Shown here piece by piece: positions 1 to 8,210 of a stretch of 64,000 bases of DNA (the stretch's first letter is position 1; every line of letters begins with the position of its first letter). Both the position numbers and the translations under genes were made by a program. The stretch is from Chloroflexota bacterium (GTDB taxonomy: Bacteria; Chloroflexota; Anaerolineae; UBA1429): contig JAAYDC010000002.1 in NCBI GenBank assembly GCA_012729455.1, forward strand, positions 31,828-95,827. Direction: 5' to 3'. The notes beneath the pieces are model-generated. The model was not told where the DNA came from. It ran no database searches and worked only from the letters and a program-made list of their open reading frames with translations.

Positions 1-1134
1 CAACAGGGCGGCGGCGGCTTCGCGCGCGGCTTGGGCTTCCTGAGCCAGTGCGGCGGCTTGGGCGGCTTCTGCCTCGAGCTGCTCCTGATCCTCGGCGGCT
101 TCCGTCTCGGAGCGGATATCGATGCGCCAGCCCGTCAGCTTGGCAGCCAGACGCGCGTTTTGCCCCTCTTTGCCGATCGCCAGCGAAAGCGAGCGGTCGG
201 GCACCACCACTTTGGCGGTTTTCTCGCTCTCATTGAGGTAAACCGTGGTCACTTTGGCGGGGCTGAGGGCGTTCGAGATGTAAATGCCCATATCGGCCGA
301 CCACGCCACCACGTCGATCTTTTCGCCGTTCAGCTCGTTGACGATATTCTGGATCCGCACGCCGCGCGGGCCCACGCAGGAACCCACCGGGTCGATGTTG
401 GGCTGCAGGCCAGTCACCGCCACCTTGGAGCGCGACCCAGGCTCGCGCGCAATCGACTTGATCTCGACGGCGCCGTTAAAGATCTCGGGTACTTCCATCT
501 CGAGCAGGCGCCGCAGGAGCCCCTTGTGGGTGCGCGAGACGGTAATCTGCGGGCCCTGCCCGGTACCGCGCTCGACTTCGACCAGGTAGACCTTGAGACG
601 CTGGTTAAAGCGGTAGTGTTCGCCGGGGATCTGCTCGCTGACGTCCATGAGCGCCTCAGCCTTGCCCAGCGAGACGGTGACCATGCGGGTGTGCGTATCG
701 ATGTTGCGGATAATGCCGGTGACGATCTCGCCGGCGCGGTCCTGGTATTCCAGGTAAACCGAGTCGCGCTCGGCGTCGCGGATCTTGCTCATGATCACTT
801 GCTTGGCCGTTTGCGCGGCAATGCGCCCAAAGTTCTTGGGCGTCATCTCGAAATCGATCACATCACCCACTTTGGCGTTGGCTTTGAATTGGGCGGCTTC
901 GTCAGGCGTCAGCTGGGTATCCGGGTCGGTTACCTCTTCGACCACCAGTTTTTGTACCAGCACCGTGGCGGCGCCGGTATGCACGTCGAGCTTGACAATC
1001 ACATTCTGTTCGCTGTCAAAGTTGCGCTTGTACGCCGAAGCCAGCGCCTTTTCGATGGCATCGATGATGATGCTGGGCGCCAGATTGCGATCCGAACTCA
1101 GTTGTGTGATTGCGATCTCGAACTCGCTCTTCAT
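1..1134 (-). CDS. nusA: Transcription termination/antitermination factor NusA (partial, C-terminus beyond window edge)
   Basis: NusA binds RNA polymerase and nascent RNA and modulates pausing, termination and antitermination. The visible 378 residues show the N-terminal polymerase-binding domain, an S1 domain, a first KH domain ([18 protein letters not shown]) and a second KH domain ([20 protein letters not shown]). An Ala/Glu-rich tail is cut off by the window edge. The ATG at 1134 follows a strong AGGAGG about 10 bases upstream. The gene has its own promoter, divergent from tgt, and a leader hairpin. The common rimP-nusA arrangement is not seen, since nusA is first in its transcript. The identification is secure; downstream partners (often infB) lie outside the window. 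Confidence 0.97.
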   Translation of the reverse strand, partial: MKSEFEIAITQLSSDRNLAPSIIIDAIEKALASAYKRNFDSEQNVIVKLDVHTGAATVLVQKLVVEEVTDPDTQLTPDEAAQFKANAKVGDVIDFEMTPKNFGRIAAQTAKQVIMSKIRDAERDSVYLEYQDRAGEIVTGIIRNIDTHTRMVTVSLGKAEALMDVSEQIPGEHYRFNQRLKVYLVEVERGTGQGPQITVSRTHKGLLRRLLEMEVPEIFNGAVEIKSIAREPGSRSKVAVTGLQPNIDPVGSCVGPRGVRIQNIVNELNGEKIDVVAWSADMGIYISNALSPAKVTTVYLNESEKTAKVVVPDRSLSLAIGKEGQNARLAAKLTGWRIDIRSETEAAEDQEQLEAEAAQAAALAQEAQAAREAAAALL

Positions 1135-1173
1135 CAGGCAAAGCCCTCCTGCTTCAAAAGACGGCTATAACAA

Positions 1174-1199
1174 CAAAAGTGGGAGCTCGCCCACTTTTG
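1174..1199 (-). terminator. Terminator-like hairpin in the nusA leader (possible attenuator)
   Basis: A perfect 10-bp inverted repeat (CAAAAGTGGG / CCCACTTTTG, 6-base loop) lies between the nusA promoter and start codon. On the nusA strand it is followed by TTGTTATAG. An A/U-rich lower stem leading into U-rich sequence is typical of an intrinsic terminator. Its position in the leader suggests attenuation, possibly autogenous because NusA acts at such hairpins. Structure is seen; the function is inferred. Confidence 0.55.
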
Positions 1200-1216
1200 C
1201 CCATAAACCGCTCGTT

Positions 1217-1245
1217 ATTATAGCACCCATGAACGAACTACGCAA
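1217..1245 (-). promoter_or_regulatory. nusA promoter
   Basis: On the minus strand, -35 TTGCGT (1240-1245), a 17-base spacer and -10 TATAAT (1217-1222). The predicted start near 1210 gives a leader of about 75 bases that contains the hairpin. Confidence 0.7.
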
Positions 1246-1263
1246 GTGTTGTCGGAGCACGCC

Positions 1264-1291
1264 TTGCTTCTCGCCACATGGGCGCTATAAT
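1264..1291 (+). promoter_or_regulatory. tgt promoter, nearly leaderless
   Basis: -35 TTGCTT (1264-1269), a 16-base spacer and -10 TATAAT (1286-1291). The tgt ATG at 1301 is only 9 bases after the -10 box and there is no Shine-Dalgarno sequence, so the transcript would start at or within a few bases of the start codon. Confidence 0.7.
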
Positions 1292-1300
1292 TCTTCTGCC

Positions 1301-2392
1301 ATGGAGATCCCCTTATTGCTCGAGACCCCCCACGGCGGCATCCGTCTGCCGGCTTTTTTGCCGGATGCCACCCGCGGAGTGGTGCGCGGCGTGGATTCCG
1401 CTGCCCTGGCTGAGTTAGGGGTGAGCGGTCTCGTGATGAGCCTCTTTCACCTTTTGCAGCGCCCAGCCCCCGGCACACTCAAGGCGTTGGGCGGCCTGCA
1501 CCGCTTTTTCGGCTGGCGCAGCCCCATCATCACCGATTCGGGAGGCTTTCAGGCTTGGTCGCTGATCAGCCAGAATCCCAGCCTGGGGAGCATCACTGAG
1601 CGCGGCCTGGTCTATAAAGGCGACCTGCCCTCGCCCCTCAGGCTGACTCCCGAGCAGGCCGTCGAGCGCCAATTTGTTGCCGGCGCGGATGTTATCATCT
1701 GCCTCGACCAGTGCACCCACGCCTCTGATCCCCCGGCCGTGCAGCGCGCCGCCGTCGAACGCACCCTCGCCTGGGCGCGCCTCGGCAAGGCTGCCTATGT
1801 GCGCCTGACGGCAGCCAGACCAGCTCCGCATCCGCAGCTGTTTGGCGTGATCCAGGGCGGTACCGACCGCGAACTGCGCCACATCTGCGCCGAGGGCCTG
1901 CTCGAGATCGGTTTTGATGGCTACGGCCTGGGTGGATGGCCGCTGGATGCCCAGAACCAGCTGCTAACGGATACGATCGCCTGGGTGCGTGAGCTGGTGC
2001 CGCGCGAGTTCCCGTTGCACGCCCTCGGGGTGGGGCACCCGACCAACGTGGTGACGTGCAGCGAGCTGGGCTATAGCCTGTTCGACAGTGCCATGCCCAC
2101 CCGCGACGCGCGCCACGGCCGCTTGCTGGTGTGGCAGGCCAGCCCGCACAGTGCGCTTTCACGGCAGGCGCAGTGGTTTCGTTACCTCTACATTGGCGAT
2201 GCCGACCATCGCCGCAGCAGCGAGCCCGTCGACGAGACCTGCCCCTGCCCGGCCTGCCTCAGCTACTCGCGTGCCTGGCTGCACCACCTGTTCAAGATCG
2301 GCGACAGCCTCTACCAGCGCTATGCCACGCTACACAACCTGGCCTTTATGCTGCGCCTGATGGAGCGGTTGCGCGATGACGCCGCAGCCTGA
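1301..2392 (+). CDS. tgt: tRNA-guanine transglycosylase (queuine/preQ1 tRNA-ribosyltransferase)
   Basis: This enzyme exchanges guanine 34 of GUN-anticodon tRNAs for a 7-deazaguanine on the way to queuosine. The 363 residues contain the substrate motif TDSGGFQ, the active-site segment FDSAMPTRDARHG, the GVIQGG motif and a C-terminal zinc site CPCPACLSYSRAWLHHL. Length is normal. The reading frame stays open far upstream, but the ATG at 1301 fits the conserved N-terminus and the promoter. Odd: the recognition loop that reads GGLAVGE in E. coli is GGWPLDA here (residues 211-217), so the Glu that contacts preQ1 is missing. Its 3' end overlaps the methyltransferase gene by 17 bases, making a two-gene RNA-modification operon. 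Confidence 0.93.
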   Translation: MEIPLLLETPHGGIRLPAFLPDATRGVVRGVDSAALAELGVSGLVMSLFHLLQRPAPGTLKALGGLHRFFGWRSPIITDSGGFQAWSLISQNPSLGSITERGLVYKGDLPSPLRLTPEQAVERQFVAGADVIICLDQCTHASDPPAVQRAAVERTLAWARLGKAAYVRLTAARPAPHPQLFGVIQGGTDRELRHICAEGLLEIGFDGYGLGGWPLDAQNQLLTDTIAWVRELVPREFPLHALGVGHPTNVVTCSELGYSLFDSAMPTRDARHGRLLVWQASPHSALSRQAQWFRYLYIGDADHRRSSEPVDETCPCPACLSYSRAWLHHLFKIGDSLYQRYATLHNLAFMLRLMERLRDDAAA

Positions 2393-3191
2393 GGGGCCGA
2401 AACAGGTCGCCGCGCGCATTTTGAATAGTTACAAGTACCGCGGAGTGCTGCCCGAGCTGGTGTGCAGGGTGGCCGAGCGCGAATGGGCCAAGACGCCCAA
2501 CCTCAAGCAGGCCGAGGGCTCTGCGCGCCGCAAACTGCATCAGGTGGCAGGCGCGTATTGGACGTATGCTCCGCGCTACACTGCCTGGCTTGCGCAGCTT
2601 GAGCATGCCCGGGATGCGGGCCCGGATGCCCTGCGCGCAGCCTGCCGCGAGATACTGGCAGGGCACGCCTCCACCCGTGAGCGTCTGGCACAGCTCGAGC
2701 CGCTATATGCCGAGACCCTTGCCGATCTGGCGCCCATCCATAGCGTGCTGGATCTGGCCTGCGGGCTCAATCCGCTTGCGGCGCCATGGATGCCGTTGGC
2801 CCCCGAGGCTCGCTACACGGCGGTGGATATCTATCCGGCACTGGCGGACTTTATGGGGCAGGCTTTGCCGCTGCTGGGCTACCGCGGCGAGGGGATTGCT
2901 GCCGATGTGCTATCCGGCGTGCCGGGCGAACCCGTCGAGCTGGTGCTGCTGATGAAGGCCTTGCCCTGTCTGATGCAGCTGGATCAGGCAGCCTCCTCTG
3001 CGTTGCTCACAAGCCTGAACGCGCCGCACATCCTGGTGACATATCCGGCCGCCAGCCTGGGCGGACGCGACGTCGGGATGCTCGCCAACTATAGCACACA
3101 GCTCGAACGGCTGGCCGAGGGACAGCCCTGGCAGCTCAAGCGCTGGGTATTTGGCAACGAACTGGTCTACCGCATCGACCGCCAAAGCTAG
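2376..3191 (+). CDS. 16S rRNA methyltransferase of the Arm/Rmt (FmrO) aminoglycoside-resistance family
   Basis: Members of this family methylate N7 of G1405 in the 16S decoding site and give high resistance to 4,6-disubstituted deoxystreptamine aminoglycosides. The 271 residues carry the family marks in order: an N-terminal helical region with KYRGVLPELVCRVAEREW and RRKLHQV, HASTRERL (97-104), the SAM motif DLACGLNPL (126-134), KALPCL (194-199), YPAASLGGRDVGM (223-235) and NELVYRI near the end. Length matches ArmA/RmtB. It is translationally coupled to tgt, with no mobile element, integron or antibiotic biosynthesis gene nearby, so it looks chromosomal and resident. The G1405 target is inferred from family likeness; the N-terminal KYR/ARRKLHQV type argues against the m1A1408 (NpmA) family. 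Confidence 0.9.
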   Translation: MTPQPEGPKQVAARILNSYKYRGVLPELVCRVAEREWAKTPNLKQAEGSARRKLHQVAGAYWTYAPRYTAWLAQLEHARDAGPDALRAACREILAGHASTRERLAQLEPLYAETLADLAPIHSVLDLACGLNPLAAPWMPLAPEARYTAVDIYPALADFMGQALPLLGYRGEGIAADVLSGVPGEPVELVLLMKALPCLMQLDQAASSALLTSLNAPHILVTYPAASLGGRDVGMLANYSTQLERLAEGQPWQLKRWVFGNELVYRIDRQS

Positions 3192-3877
3192 TTTGAGCCG
3201 CTGGGCGGCTGCGCGGCGTGCCCGGCGTCGAACTCGGTCATACGGCCTTCTACCACAAAGATGATCCGCTCGCAGATGTTGACGGCGCGGTCGCCGGCGC
3301 GCTCGAGGTTGTGCGCCACCCACATCAGCATATTGGCTTGCTCCATGTGGTCGGGGTTCTTGATCACCCGCTCGATCAGGTCGCGATAGACCTGGTTATA
3401 CAGCTCGTCCACCTGGTCATCCATTAAGGGGATACGCTTGGCGGCCTCTACGTCCAGCGCGGCAAAGGCCTCAAGCGACGACGCCAGCATATCCAGGGCG
3501 ATATCGGCCATTTTGGGGATATCCACAAGCGGTTTGATCAGATACTGCTGTCCGAGCATCAGGTTGATTTTGGATATTCCCTTGCCGTAATCGCCCATGC
3601 GCTCCAGCTCGGTGATGATCTCGAGCATGGCCGCCAGGTTGCGCAGATCGCTCGCCAGGGGCTGCTGGGTGGCGATCAGCACCAGGATATCATGCTCCAG
3701 GCGAAAGCGCTTGTCGTTGATCAGCTGGTCATCGGCAAGCACCTCGCGTGCGGCATCCAGGTTGCGATCCTGCAACGCGACCACGGCTTTGCGGATGGCC
3801 GTCTTGACCATCATACCCAGCTGGGCAACATCAGCCTGCAAACGGTTCAGTTCGGCGTGAAAGGCGACTCGCAGCAT
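3188..3877 (-). CDS. phoU: Phosphate transport regulator PhoU
   Basis: PhoU is a cytoplasmic helical protein that links Pst transporter activity to phosphate signalling. The 229 residues show the two repeated three-helix PhoU units with the metal-binding signatures ELERMGDYGKGISK (first half) and NLERAGDRAVNICERI (second half). It is last in the pst operon, 42 bases after pstB, the usual place. Its stop codon overlaps that of the convergent methyltransferase gene in the palindrome CTAG. No histidine kinase/response regulator pair (PhoR/PhoB) is nearby. Confidence 0.95.
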   Translation of the reverse strand: MLRVAFHAELNRLQADVAQLGMMVKTAIRKAVVALQDRNLDAAREVLADDQLINDKRFRLEHDILVLIATQQPLASDLRNLAAMLEIITELERMGDYGKGISKINLMLGQQYLIKPLVDIPKMADIALDMLASSLEAFAALDVEAAKRIPLMDDQVDELYNQVYRDLIERVIKNPDHMEQANMLMWVAHNLERAGDRAVNICERIIFVVEGRMTEFDAGHAAQPPSGSN

Positions 3878-3919
3878 TTCGATACTCCTTTCGAGCGTCA
3901 GTGCGGCCCTGTCCGGCTC

Positions 3920-4690
3920 CTAGCCAAAGCGGCCGGTGACGTATCCTTCAGTACGGGCGTCGCGCGGATGGGTGAAAATTTCGCGCGTTGGGCCATATTC
4001 TACCAACACACCCACTTGGTCGTCATCCACCATAAAAAAGGCGGTCTGTTCCGAGACCCTGGCGGCTTGCTGCATGTTGTGGGTCACGATGATGATCGTG
4101 TAATCCTCGACCAGGGCGTGCATCAGGTCCTCGATCTTTAACGTTGCTATCGGGTCGAGCGCCGAGGCGGGCTCGTCCATCAGGATCACCTCGGGGCGCA
4201 CCGCGATCACGCGCGCGATGCACAGCCGCTGCTGCTGTCCGAGCGACAGGCTCAGGGCGTTGTGATGCAGCACGTCCTTGACCTCATCCCACAGGCTAGC
4301 TCCGCGCAGGCTGGTCTCGACGACCTCGTCCAGGCGGCCAAATTGGCGCGCGCCCAGCACCCGCGGGCCGAACGCGACGTTATCATAGATCGATTGCGGA
4401 AAGGGGTTGGGGCGTTGAAAGACCATCCCCACCCGCCGGCGCAGCTCGACCACATCCATATCTGTGCCATAGATATCGCGCTCGTCCAAAAAGGCCTGCC
4501 CGGTGATGCGCGAGTTTGGGATGGTGTCGTTCATGCGGTTGAGGCAGCGCAAAAAGCTGGATTTTCCGCAGCCGGATGGCCCGATCAGGGCAGTGATCTG
4601 ATGCTCCGGGATTTCCAGCGAGACCTTGCGCAGGGCCTGTTTGCGGCCGTAAAACACGTCCAGGTCGCGTACTGCGAATTTCGCGCTCAT
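3920..4690 (-). CDS. pstB: Phosphate ABC transporter ATP-binding protein PstB (copy 1, altered signature motif)
   Basis: ATPase of the high-affinity phosphate importer. The 256 residues have Walker A GPSGCGKS (37-44), Q-loop [16 protein letters not shown] (Gln92), Walker B VILMDEP (168-174) and the H-loop His204 in [12 protein letters not shown]; the C-terminus ends in the family's VTGRFG. Odd: the ABC signature reads LSLGQQQR (148-155) where the family has LSGGQQQR; the codon is CTC, so two base changes separate it from Gly. The gene overlaps the preceding pstB by 4 bases. The partner copy keeps LSGGQ but lacks the Q-loop Gln, so the two look like subunits of a heterodimer. Confidence 0.95.
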   Translation of the reverse strand: MSAKFAVRDLDVFYGRKQALRKVSLEIPEHQITALIGPSGCGKSSFLRCLNRMNDTIPNSRITGQAFLDERDIYGTDMDVVELRRRVGMVFQRPNPFPQSIYDNVAFGPRVLGARQFGRLDEVVETSLRGASLWDEVKDVLHHNALSLSLGQQQRLCIARVIAVRPEVILMDEPASALDPIATLKIEDLMHALVEDYTIIIVTHNMQQAARVSEQTAFFMVDDDQVGVLVEYGPTREIFTHPRDARTEGYVTGRFG

Positions 4691-5487
4691 CCGAACCGCC
4701 CCGTCACATAATCTTCGGTGTGGCTGTTTTGCGGACGGTTGAACACCTCACGGCCGTCGCCCTTTTCGATCAGTTCACCCATCAGGAAAAAGCCGGCATA
4801 GTCGGCAATGCGCGCGCCCTGCTGCACATTGTGCGGCACGATAATGATCGTATAGCGCTTTTTGAGCTCCAACAGCGATGCCTCTACCTTGGCCGTCGAG
4901 ACCGGGTCGAGGCCAGAGGTGGGCTCATCCAGGAGCAGGATTTCTGGCTCGAGTGCCAGACTGCGCGCGATGCAAAGCCGTTGCTGTTGCCCGCCCGAGA
5001 GCTGGTTGGCGGGCGTATCCAGGCGGTCCTTGACCTCGTCCCACAGGGCGGCCTGGCGCAGGCTGGATTCGACCAACTCGTCCAGCCGGCTGGCCTGGCG
5101 GATGCCGGCCAGCTTGGGACCATATACCACGTTGCTGCGGATAGTGCCCGGCAGTGGCAGCGGCAGGGCAAATACCATGCCGATGCGCCGGCGCAGGGCG
5201 GCTACCTGCGTTCCGGGGGCGTAAATGTCGTCGCCATCCACCCAGATGTGTCCGCTCATGCGGATGTTATCCACCAGGTCGTTGAGGCGGTTGATCAGGC
5301 GCAGCATGGTGGTCTTACCGCCACCGGCCGGCCCGAAAAAGACCGTCACAGCATGCAGCGGCACGTCGATGGTCACATCTTTGAGGGCGTGCACGTCGCC
5401 GTAAAACAGGTTGACGTTTTCGGTGCGGATCTTGACGGGATGCTGCAGGGCGCTGAGCGCCTCGGAGGCCGGGTCGTGCGTTACCAT
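4687..5487 (-). CDS. pstB: Phosphate ABC transporter ATP-binding protein PstB (copy 2, Q-loop Gln lost)
   Basis: Second PstB-type ATPase, 266 residues: Walker A GPAGGGKT (52-59), intact signature LSGGQQQR (163-170), Walker B LLLDEP and a His219 H-loop in [11 protein letters not shown] (VTHN in most PstB). The Q-loop, normally VFQxPNPFP, reads VFALPLPLP, so Gln is Ala107. The C-terminal VTGRFG is kept. It differs throughout from copy 1, so this is an old duplication rather than a recent one. It overlaps pstA by 7 bases and pstB copy 1 by 4. I infer that it pairs with copy 1 under PstC-PstA. Confidence 0.93.
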   Translation of the reverse strand: MVTHDPASEALSALQHPVKIRTENVNLFYGDVHALKDVTIDVPLHAVTVFFGPAGGGKTTMLRLINRLNDLVDNIRMSGHIWVDGDDIYAPGTQVAALRRRIGMVFALPLPLPGTIRSNVVYGPKLAGIRQASRLDELVESSLRQAALWDEVKDRLDTPANQLSGGQQQRLCIARSLALEPEILLLDEPTSGLDPVSTAKVEASLLELKKRYTIIIVPHNVQQGARIADYAGFFLMGELIEKGDGREVFNRPQNSHTEDYVTGRFG

Positions 5488-6326
5488 TGGCGCCGCCTCC
5501 TGAAGTATGAGCGGATCAGCGAAGAGACCACGTTCATCGAGAGCACCAGCACCAGGAGCACCAGCGCGGTGCCGTATTGCATCTGCGGCGGCATGCCGGG
5601 CACCTGCGTGCTGACGACATACAGGTGGTACGGCAGCGCCATCACCGGGTCGAGCGGCGAGGTCGGCAGCTTGGGCAGGTAAAAGGCCGCCACGGTGAAC
5701 AGGATCGGGGCCGTCTCGCCGCCGGCGCGCAGCAGCCCCAGCAGGATACCGGTGATGATCCCTGAGGTGGCCTGCGGCAGCACCACGTGGCGGATGCCCT
5801 GCCAGCGCGTGCCCCCCAGGCTGGCCGAGACGGTGCGGAACTCCATCGGCACGGCCCTTAGAGCTTCTTCCGAGGTCGAGATGATCACCGGCAGGGTCAT
5901 AATCGCCAGCGTCAGCGAGCCGGCCAGGATCGAGGTGCCCATGCGCAAAAAGAGCACAAACAGCCCCAGCCCGAACAGGCCGTAAACCACCGAGGGCACG
6001 CCTGAGAGGTTGACCAGTGCCAGGCGGATGGCGCGCGTCAGCCAGGTATCTTTGGCATATTCCGAGAGATAGATCGCACCGCCCACCCCGATCGGGATCG
6101 AGACCACTGCGGTTCCCATCGTCAGCAGCAAGGTGCCGACGATGGCCGGAAAGATGCCGCCGGCTTTCATGCCGTCATAGGGCATTGTGGTCAGGAATTC
6201 CCACGAGATGGCGCCTGCGCCGCGCACCACGATCAGGGCAATGATCAGCACGATCGGGATCACCACCACCAGGGCGACAAACCCCAGCAGACCAAAGCCC
6301 AGGCGTTGTATGGCGTGGCGGTTCAT
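5481..6326 (-). CDS. pstA: Phosphate ABC transporter permease PstA
   Basis: Inner-membrane permease subunit, 281 residues with about six transmembrane segments, the first near residues 10-36. The binding-protein-dependent transport loop that contacts PstB is seen as EEALRAVPMEFRTVSASLGGTRW followed by LPQATSGIITG; RAGGETAPILFT is typical of PstA. Its start overlaps the pstC stop by one base (TGATG), so translation is coupled. It pairs with PstC to form the pore. Confidence 0.94.
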   Translation of the reverse strand: MNRHAIQRLGFGLLGFVALVVVIPIVLIIALIVVRGAGAISWEFLTTMPYDGMKAGGIFPAIVGTLLLTMGTAVVSIPIGVGGAIYLSEYAKDTWLTRAIRLALVNLSGVPSVVYGLFGLGLFVLFLRMGTSILAGSLTLAIMTLPVIISTSEEALRAVPMEFRTVSASLGGTRWQGIRHVVLPQATSGIITGILLGLLRAGGETAPILFTVAAFYLPKLPTSPLDPVMALPYHLYVVSTQVPGMPPQMQYGTALVLLVLVLSMNVVSSLIRSYFRRRRQW

Positions 6327-7237
6327 CAGCGCAGGCCTCCGCGGTAGCGCTTTTTAAAGATGCTCTTGGCCGCAAAGAGGTTGATCACAAAGGTCACCAA
6401 AAACAGGATAATGCCGATGCCAAACAGCACGTGATAGTGCACGCTGCCCTGCGCCACCTCGCCCATCTCGGCGGCCACCGTGGCCGTCATGGTGCGCACC
6501 GGCTTGAACAGCGCGTCCAGCCCCAGCGGCATCCTGGCGGCGTTGCCGGTGATCATCATCACCGCCATGGTCTCGCCGATGGCGCGCCCCAGGCCCAGCA
6601 TCACAGCCGTTACAATCCCCGAACGTGCTGCCGGCACCACCACGCGCCAGATCGTCTGCCAGCGCGTGGCGCCCATCGCCAGCCCGGCATCGCGATAGCT
6701 CTTGGGCACCGCGTCGAGGGCGTCTTCCGCCACTGAGATGATCGTGGGCAGCGCCATATACGCCAGCACCAGCGCGCCAGAGAAAGCCGTCAGGCCGGTG
6801 GGGATATTCAGCAGGGTGCGTATCGCCGGCACCAGGATCGTCATGCCAAAAAAGCCCAGCACCACCGAGGGGATGCCGGCCAGTACTTCGATCAGCGGCT
6901 TTAATACCTCGCGCACCCAGTTTGGGGCAACCTCTCGCACAAACACCGCCGAGGCGATCCCCAGCGGCAGGGCGATCACCACCGCCGTGAGGGTCACCAG
7001 GAGCGACCCGAGGATCAGCGGGATGGTGCCATAGTAACCAAAAGTGGGATACCACGCGGTGCCGAACAGGTTACTGAGCGGTACCTCAAAGAGGGCGGGA
7101 ATACCCTCGCGCAAGAGAAAGAAAAAGATCAGGATCACAAAGCCGATCGTCGAAAGGCCTGCCAGGCGCACAAACCATTCGATCAAAAAAGCGCCCAGTT
7201 TGATCGGCTCACGGCGGTCGACCGGTGAAGTCATCAT
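6326..7237 (-). CDS. pstC: Phosphate ABC transporter permease PstC
   Basis: Inner-membrane permease, about 303 residues with six predicted transmembrane segments. The coupling loop reads EDALDAVPKSYRDAGLAMGATRW, and LGLGRAIGETMAVMMITGN is the classic PstC stretch. The frame is open further upstream, but the ATGATGA at the end of pstS gives two coupled starts (7237 or 7234) that fit the family's N-terminus. I chose 7237; the two differ by one Met. Confidence 0.94.
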   Translation of the reverse strand: MMTSPVDRREPIKLGAFLIEWFVRLAGLSTIGFVILIFFFLLREGIPALFEVPLSNLFGTAWYPTFGYYGTIPLILGSLLVTLTAVVIALPLGIASAVFVREVAPNWVREVLKPLIEVLAGIPSVVLGFFGMTILVPAIRTLLNIPTGLTAFSGALVLAYMALPTIISVAEDALDAVPKSYRDAGLAMGATRWQTIWRVVVPAARSGIVTAVMLGLGRAIGETMAVMMITGNAARMPLGLDALFKPVRTMTATVAAEMGEVAQGSVHYHVLFGIGIILFLVTFVINLFAAKSIFKKRYRGGLR

Positions 7238-8160
7238 GGCTCGTCTATCAGCGGCACAAAGCCGAGTTTGGGGATCAGCTCCTGCCCGTCGGTGCGGATC
7301 CATTCCAGATAGGCTGCCAGCTCACCGCTGGGCTCGCCGGGGGTGTACATGTAGAGTTCGCGCGAGATCGGGTAGGAGCCGTCGTTAACCGTCTCGACCG
7401 AAGGCTTGACATAAGGACTGTTTTCGTCGATGGCGACAGCCAGCACCTTTTGGTCGGGTGTTACATATCCCAGCCCGTCATAACCGATCGCGTTGGGGTT
7501 CTGGCGCACCTCGACGCTGATCCCTTCCGACGAGGGCATCAGCAAGGTATCGGGCGCAAAGAGCAGCTTGCTGTCGCTATCTCCCAGGCGGATGACGTTT
7601 TCCAGAAAGTAGACATAGGTGCCCGAGTTGGATTCGCGCGAAAGCAGCACAATCGGCAAGTTGTCGCCGCCCAGCTGGCTCCAATTGGTGATCTGCCCGG
7701 TATAGATAGCCGAAAGCTGCGGCAGGGTGATGCGGTCGACCGGGTTTTCCAGGTTGACGACGATGGCAATGGCATCCAGCGCCACCACATACTCGATCGG
7801 CTCGATTCCCAGCTTGGCTGCCTGGTCGAGCTCTTCCTGCTTGATGCTGCGCGAGGCGTTGGCCAGGTCGATGGTGCCGTTCAGCATGGCTGTCAATCCG
7901 GTGCCCGAGCCGCCGCCCGTCACCGAGATGGTCACTTCGGGATGCAGCGCCATATAGGCTTCTGCCCAGGCCAGCGCCAGGTTGACGAGGGTATCCGAGC
8001 CCTTGTTAATGATCGTCCGGCTGCTGCCGGGCTGAGGGGTGCTCTGTTGCGGCGCGCTGCAGCCGCTCAGCAGGATGCCCAGCAATATCAGCCAAACGAG
8101 CAGCGAGCGCCAGGGAGCCTGACGCGCGCGCGCGAACTCGAGACCAGTTGCCCATTTCAT
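7234..8160 (-). CDS. pstS: Phosphate-binding lipoprotein PstS
   Basis: Extracytoplasmic phosphate-binding protein of the Pst importer. The 308 residues start with a long n-region, a hydrophobic segment and a lipobox LLSGC, so the mature protein should be a lipid-anchored lipoprotein. The fold shows GSDTLVNLALAWAEAY, the phosphate-loop region GGGSGTGLTAMLNGTIDLAN, and SRESNSGTYVYFLENV, all typical of PstS. First gene of pstS-C-A-B-B-phoU. The ATG lies only 8 bases after a -10 box and has no Shine-Dalgarno sequence. Confidence 0.95.
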   Translation of the reverse strand: MKWATGLEFARARQAPWRSLLVWLILLGILLSGCSAPQQSTPQPGSSRTIINKGSDTLVNLALAWAEAYMALHPEVTISVTGGGSGTGLTAMLNGTIDLANASRSIKQEELDQAAKLGIEPIEYVVALDAIAIVVNLENPVDRITLPQLSAIYTGQITNWSQLGGDNLPIVLLSRESNSGTYVYFLENVIRLGDSDSKLLFAPDTLLMPSSEGISVEVRQNPNAIGYDGLGYVTPDQKVLAVAIDENSPYVKPSVETVNDGSYPISRELYMYTPGEPSGELAAYLEWIRTDGQELIPKLGFVPLIDEP

Positions 8161-8168
8161 CAGCTGCC

Positions 8169-8196
8169 ATTCTATCGACGTTTAGGCACCCGTCAA
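8169..8196 (-). promoter_or_regulatory. pst operon promoter
   Basis: Minus strand: -35 TTGACG (8191-8196), 16-base spacer, -10 TAGAAT (8169-8174). The start would fall right at the pstS ATG (8160), implying a leaderless mRNA. The -35 lies in a palindrome shared with the divergent promoter. Confidence 0.65.
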
Positions 8197-8210
8197 GTAA
8201 CTGACTTGAC
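8192..8210. promoter_or_regulatory. Palindromic operator candidate between divergent -35 boxes
   Basis: Perfect 7-bp inverted repeat GTCAAGT-AACTG-ACTTGAC. Each half contains most of the -35 box of one of the two divergent promoters (pstS to the left, the DUF4446 gene to the right). A regulator binding here could control both; it could equally be the chance product of two facing TTGAC boxes. It is not a recognisable PHO box. Confidence 0.4.

Noticed and set aside
31..1170. Long open frame on the plus strand opposite nusA
   Set aside because: Its product has no fold-like pattern, and the minus strand encodes clear NusA S1 and KH domains.
785..1300. Upstream extension of the tgt frame
   Set aside because: It overlaps nusA in antisense and the divergent promoters; the family N-terminus begins at ATG 1301.
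3920..5487. The two PstB genes as one gene split by a frameshift
   Set aside because: Each is full length with its own Walker A, Walker B and C-terminal VTGRFG.
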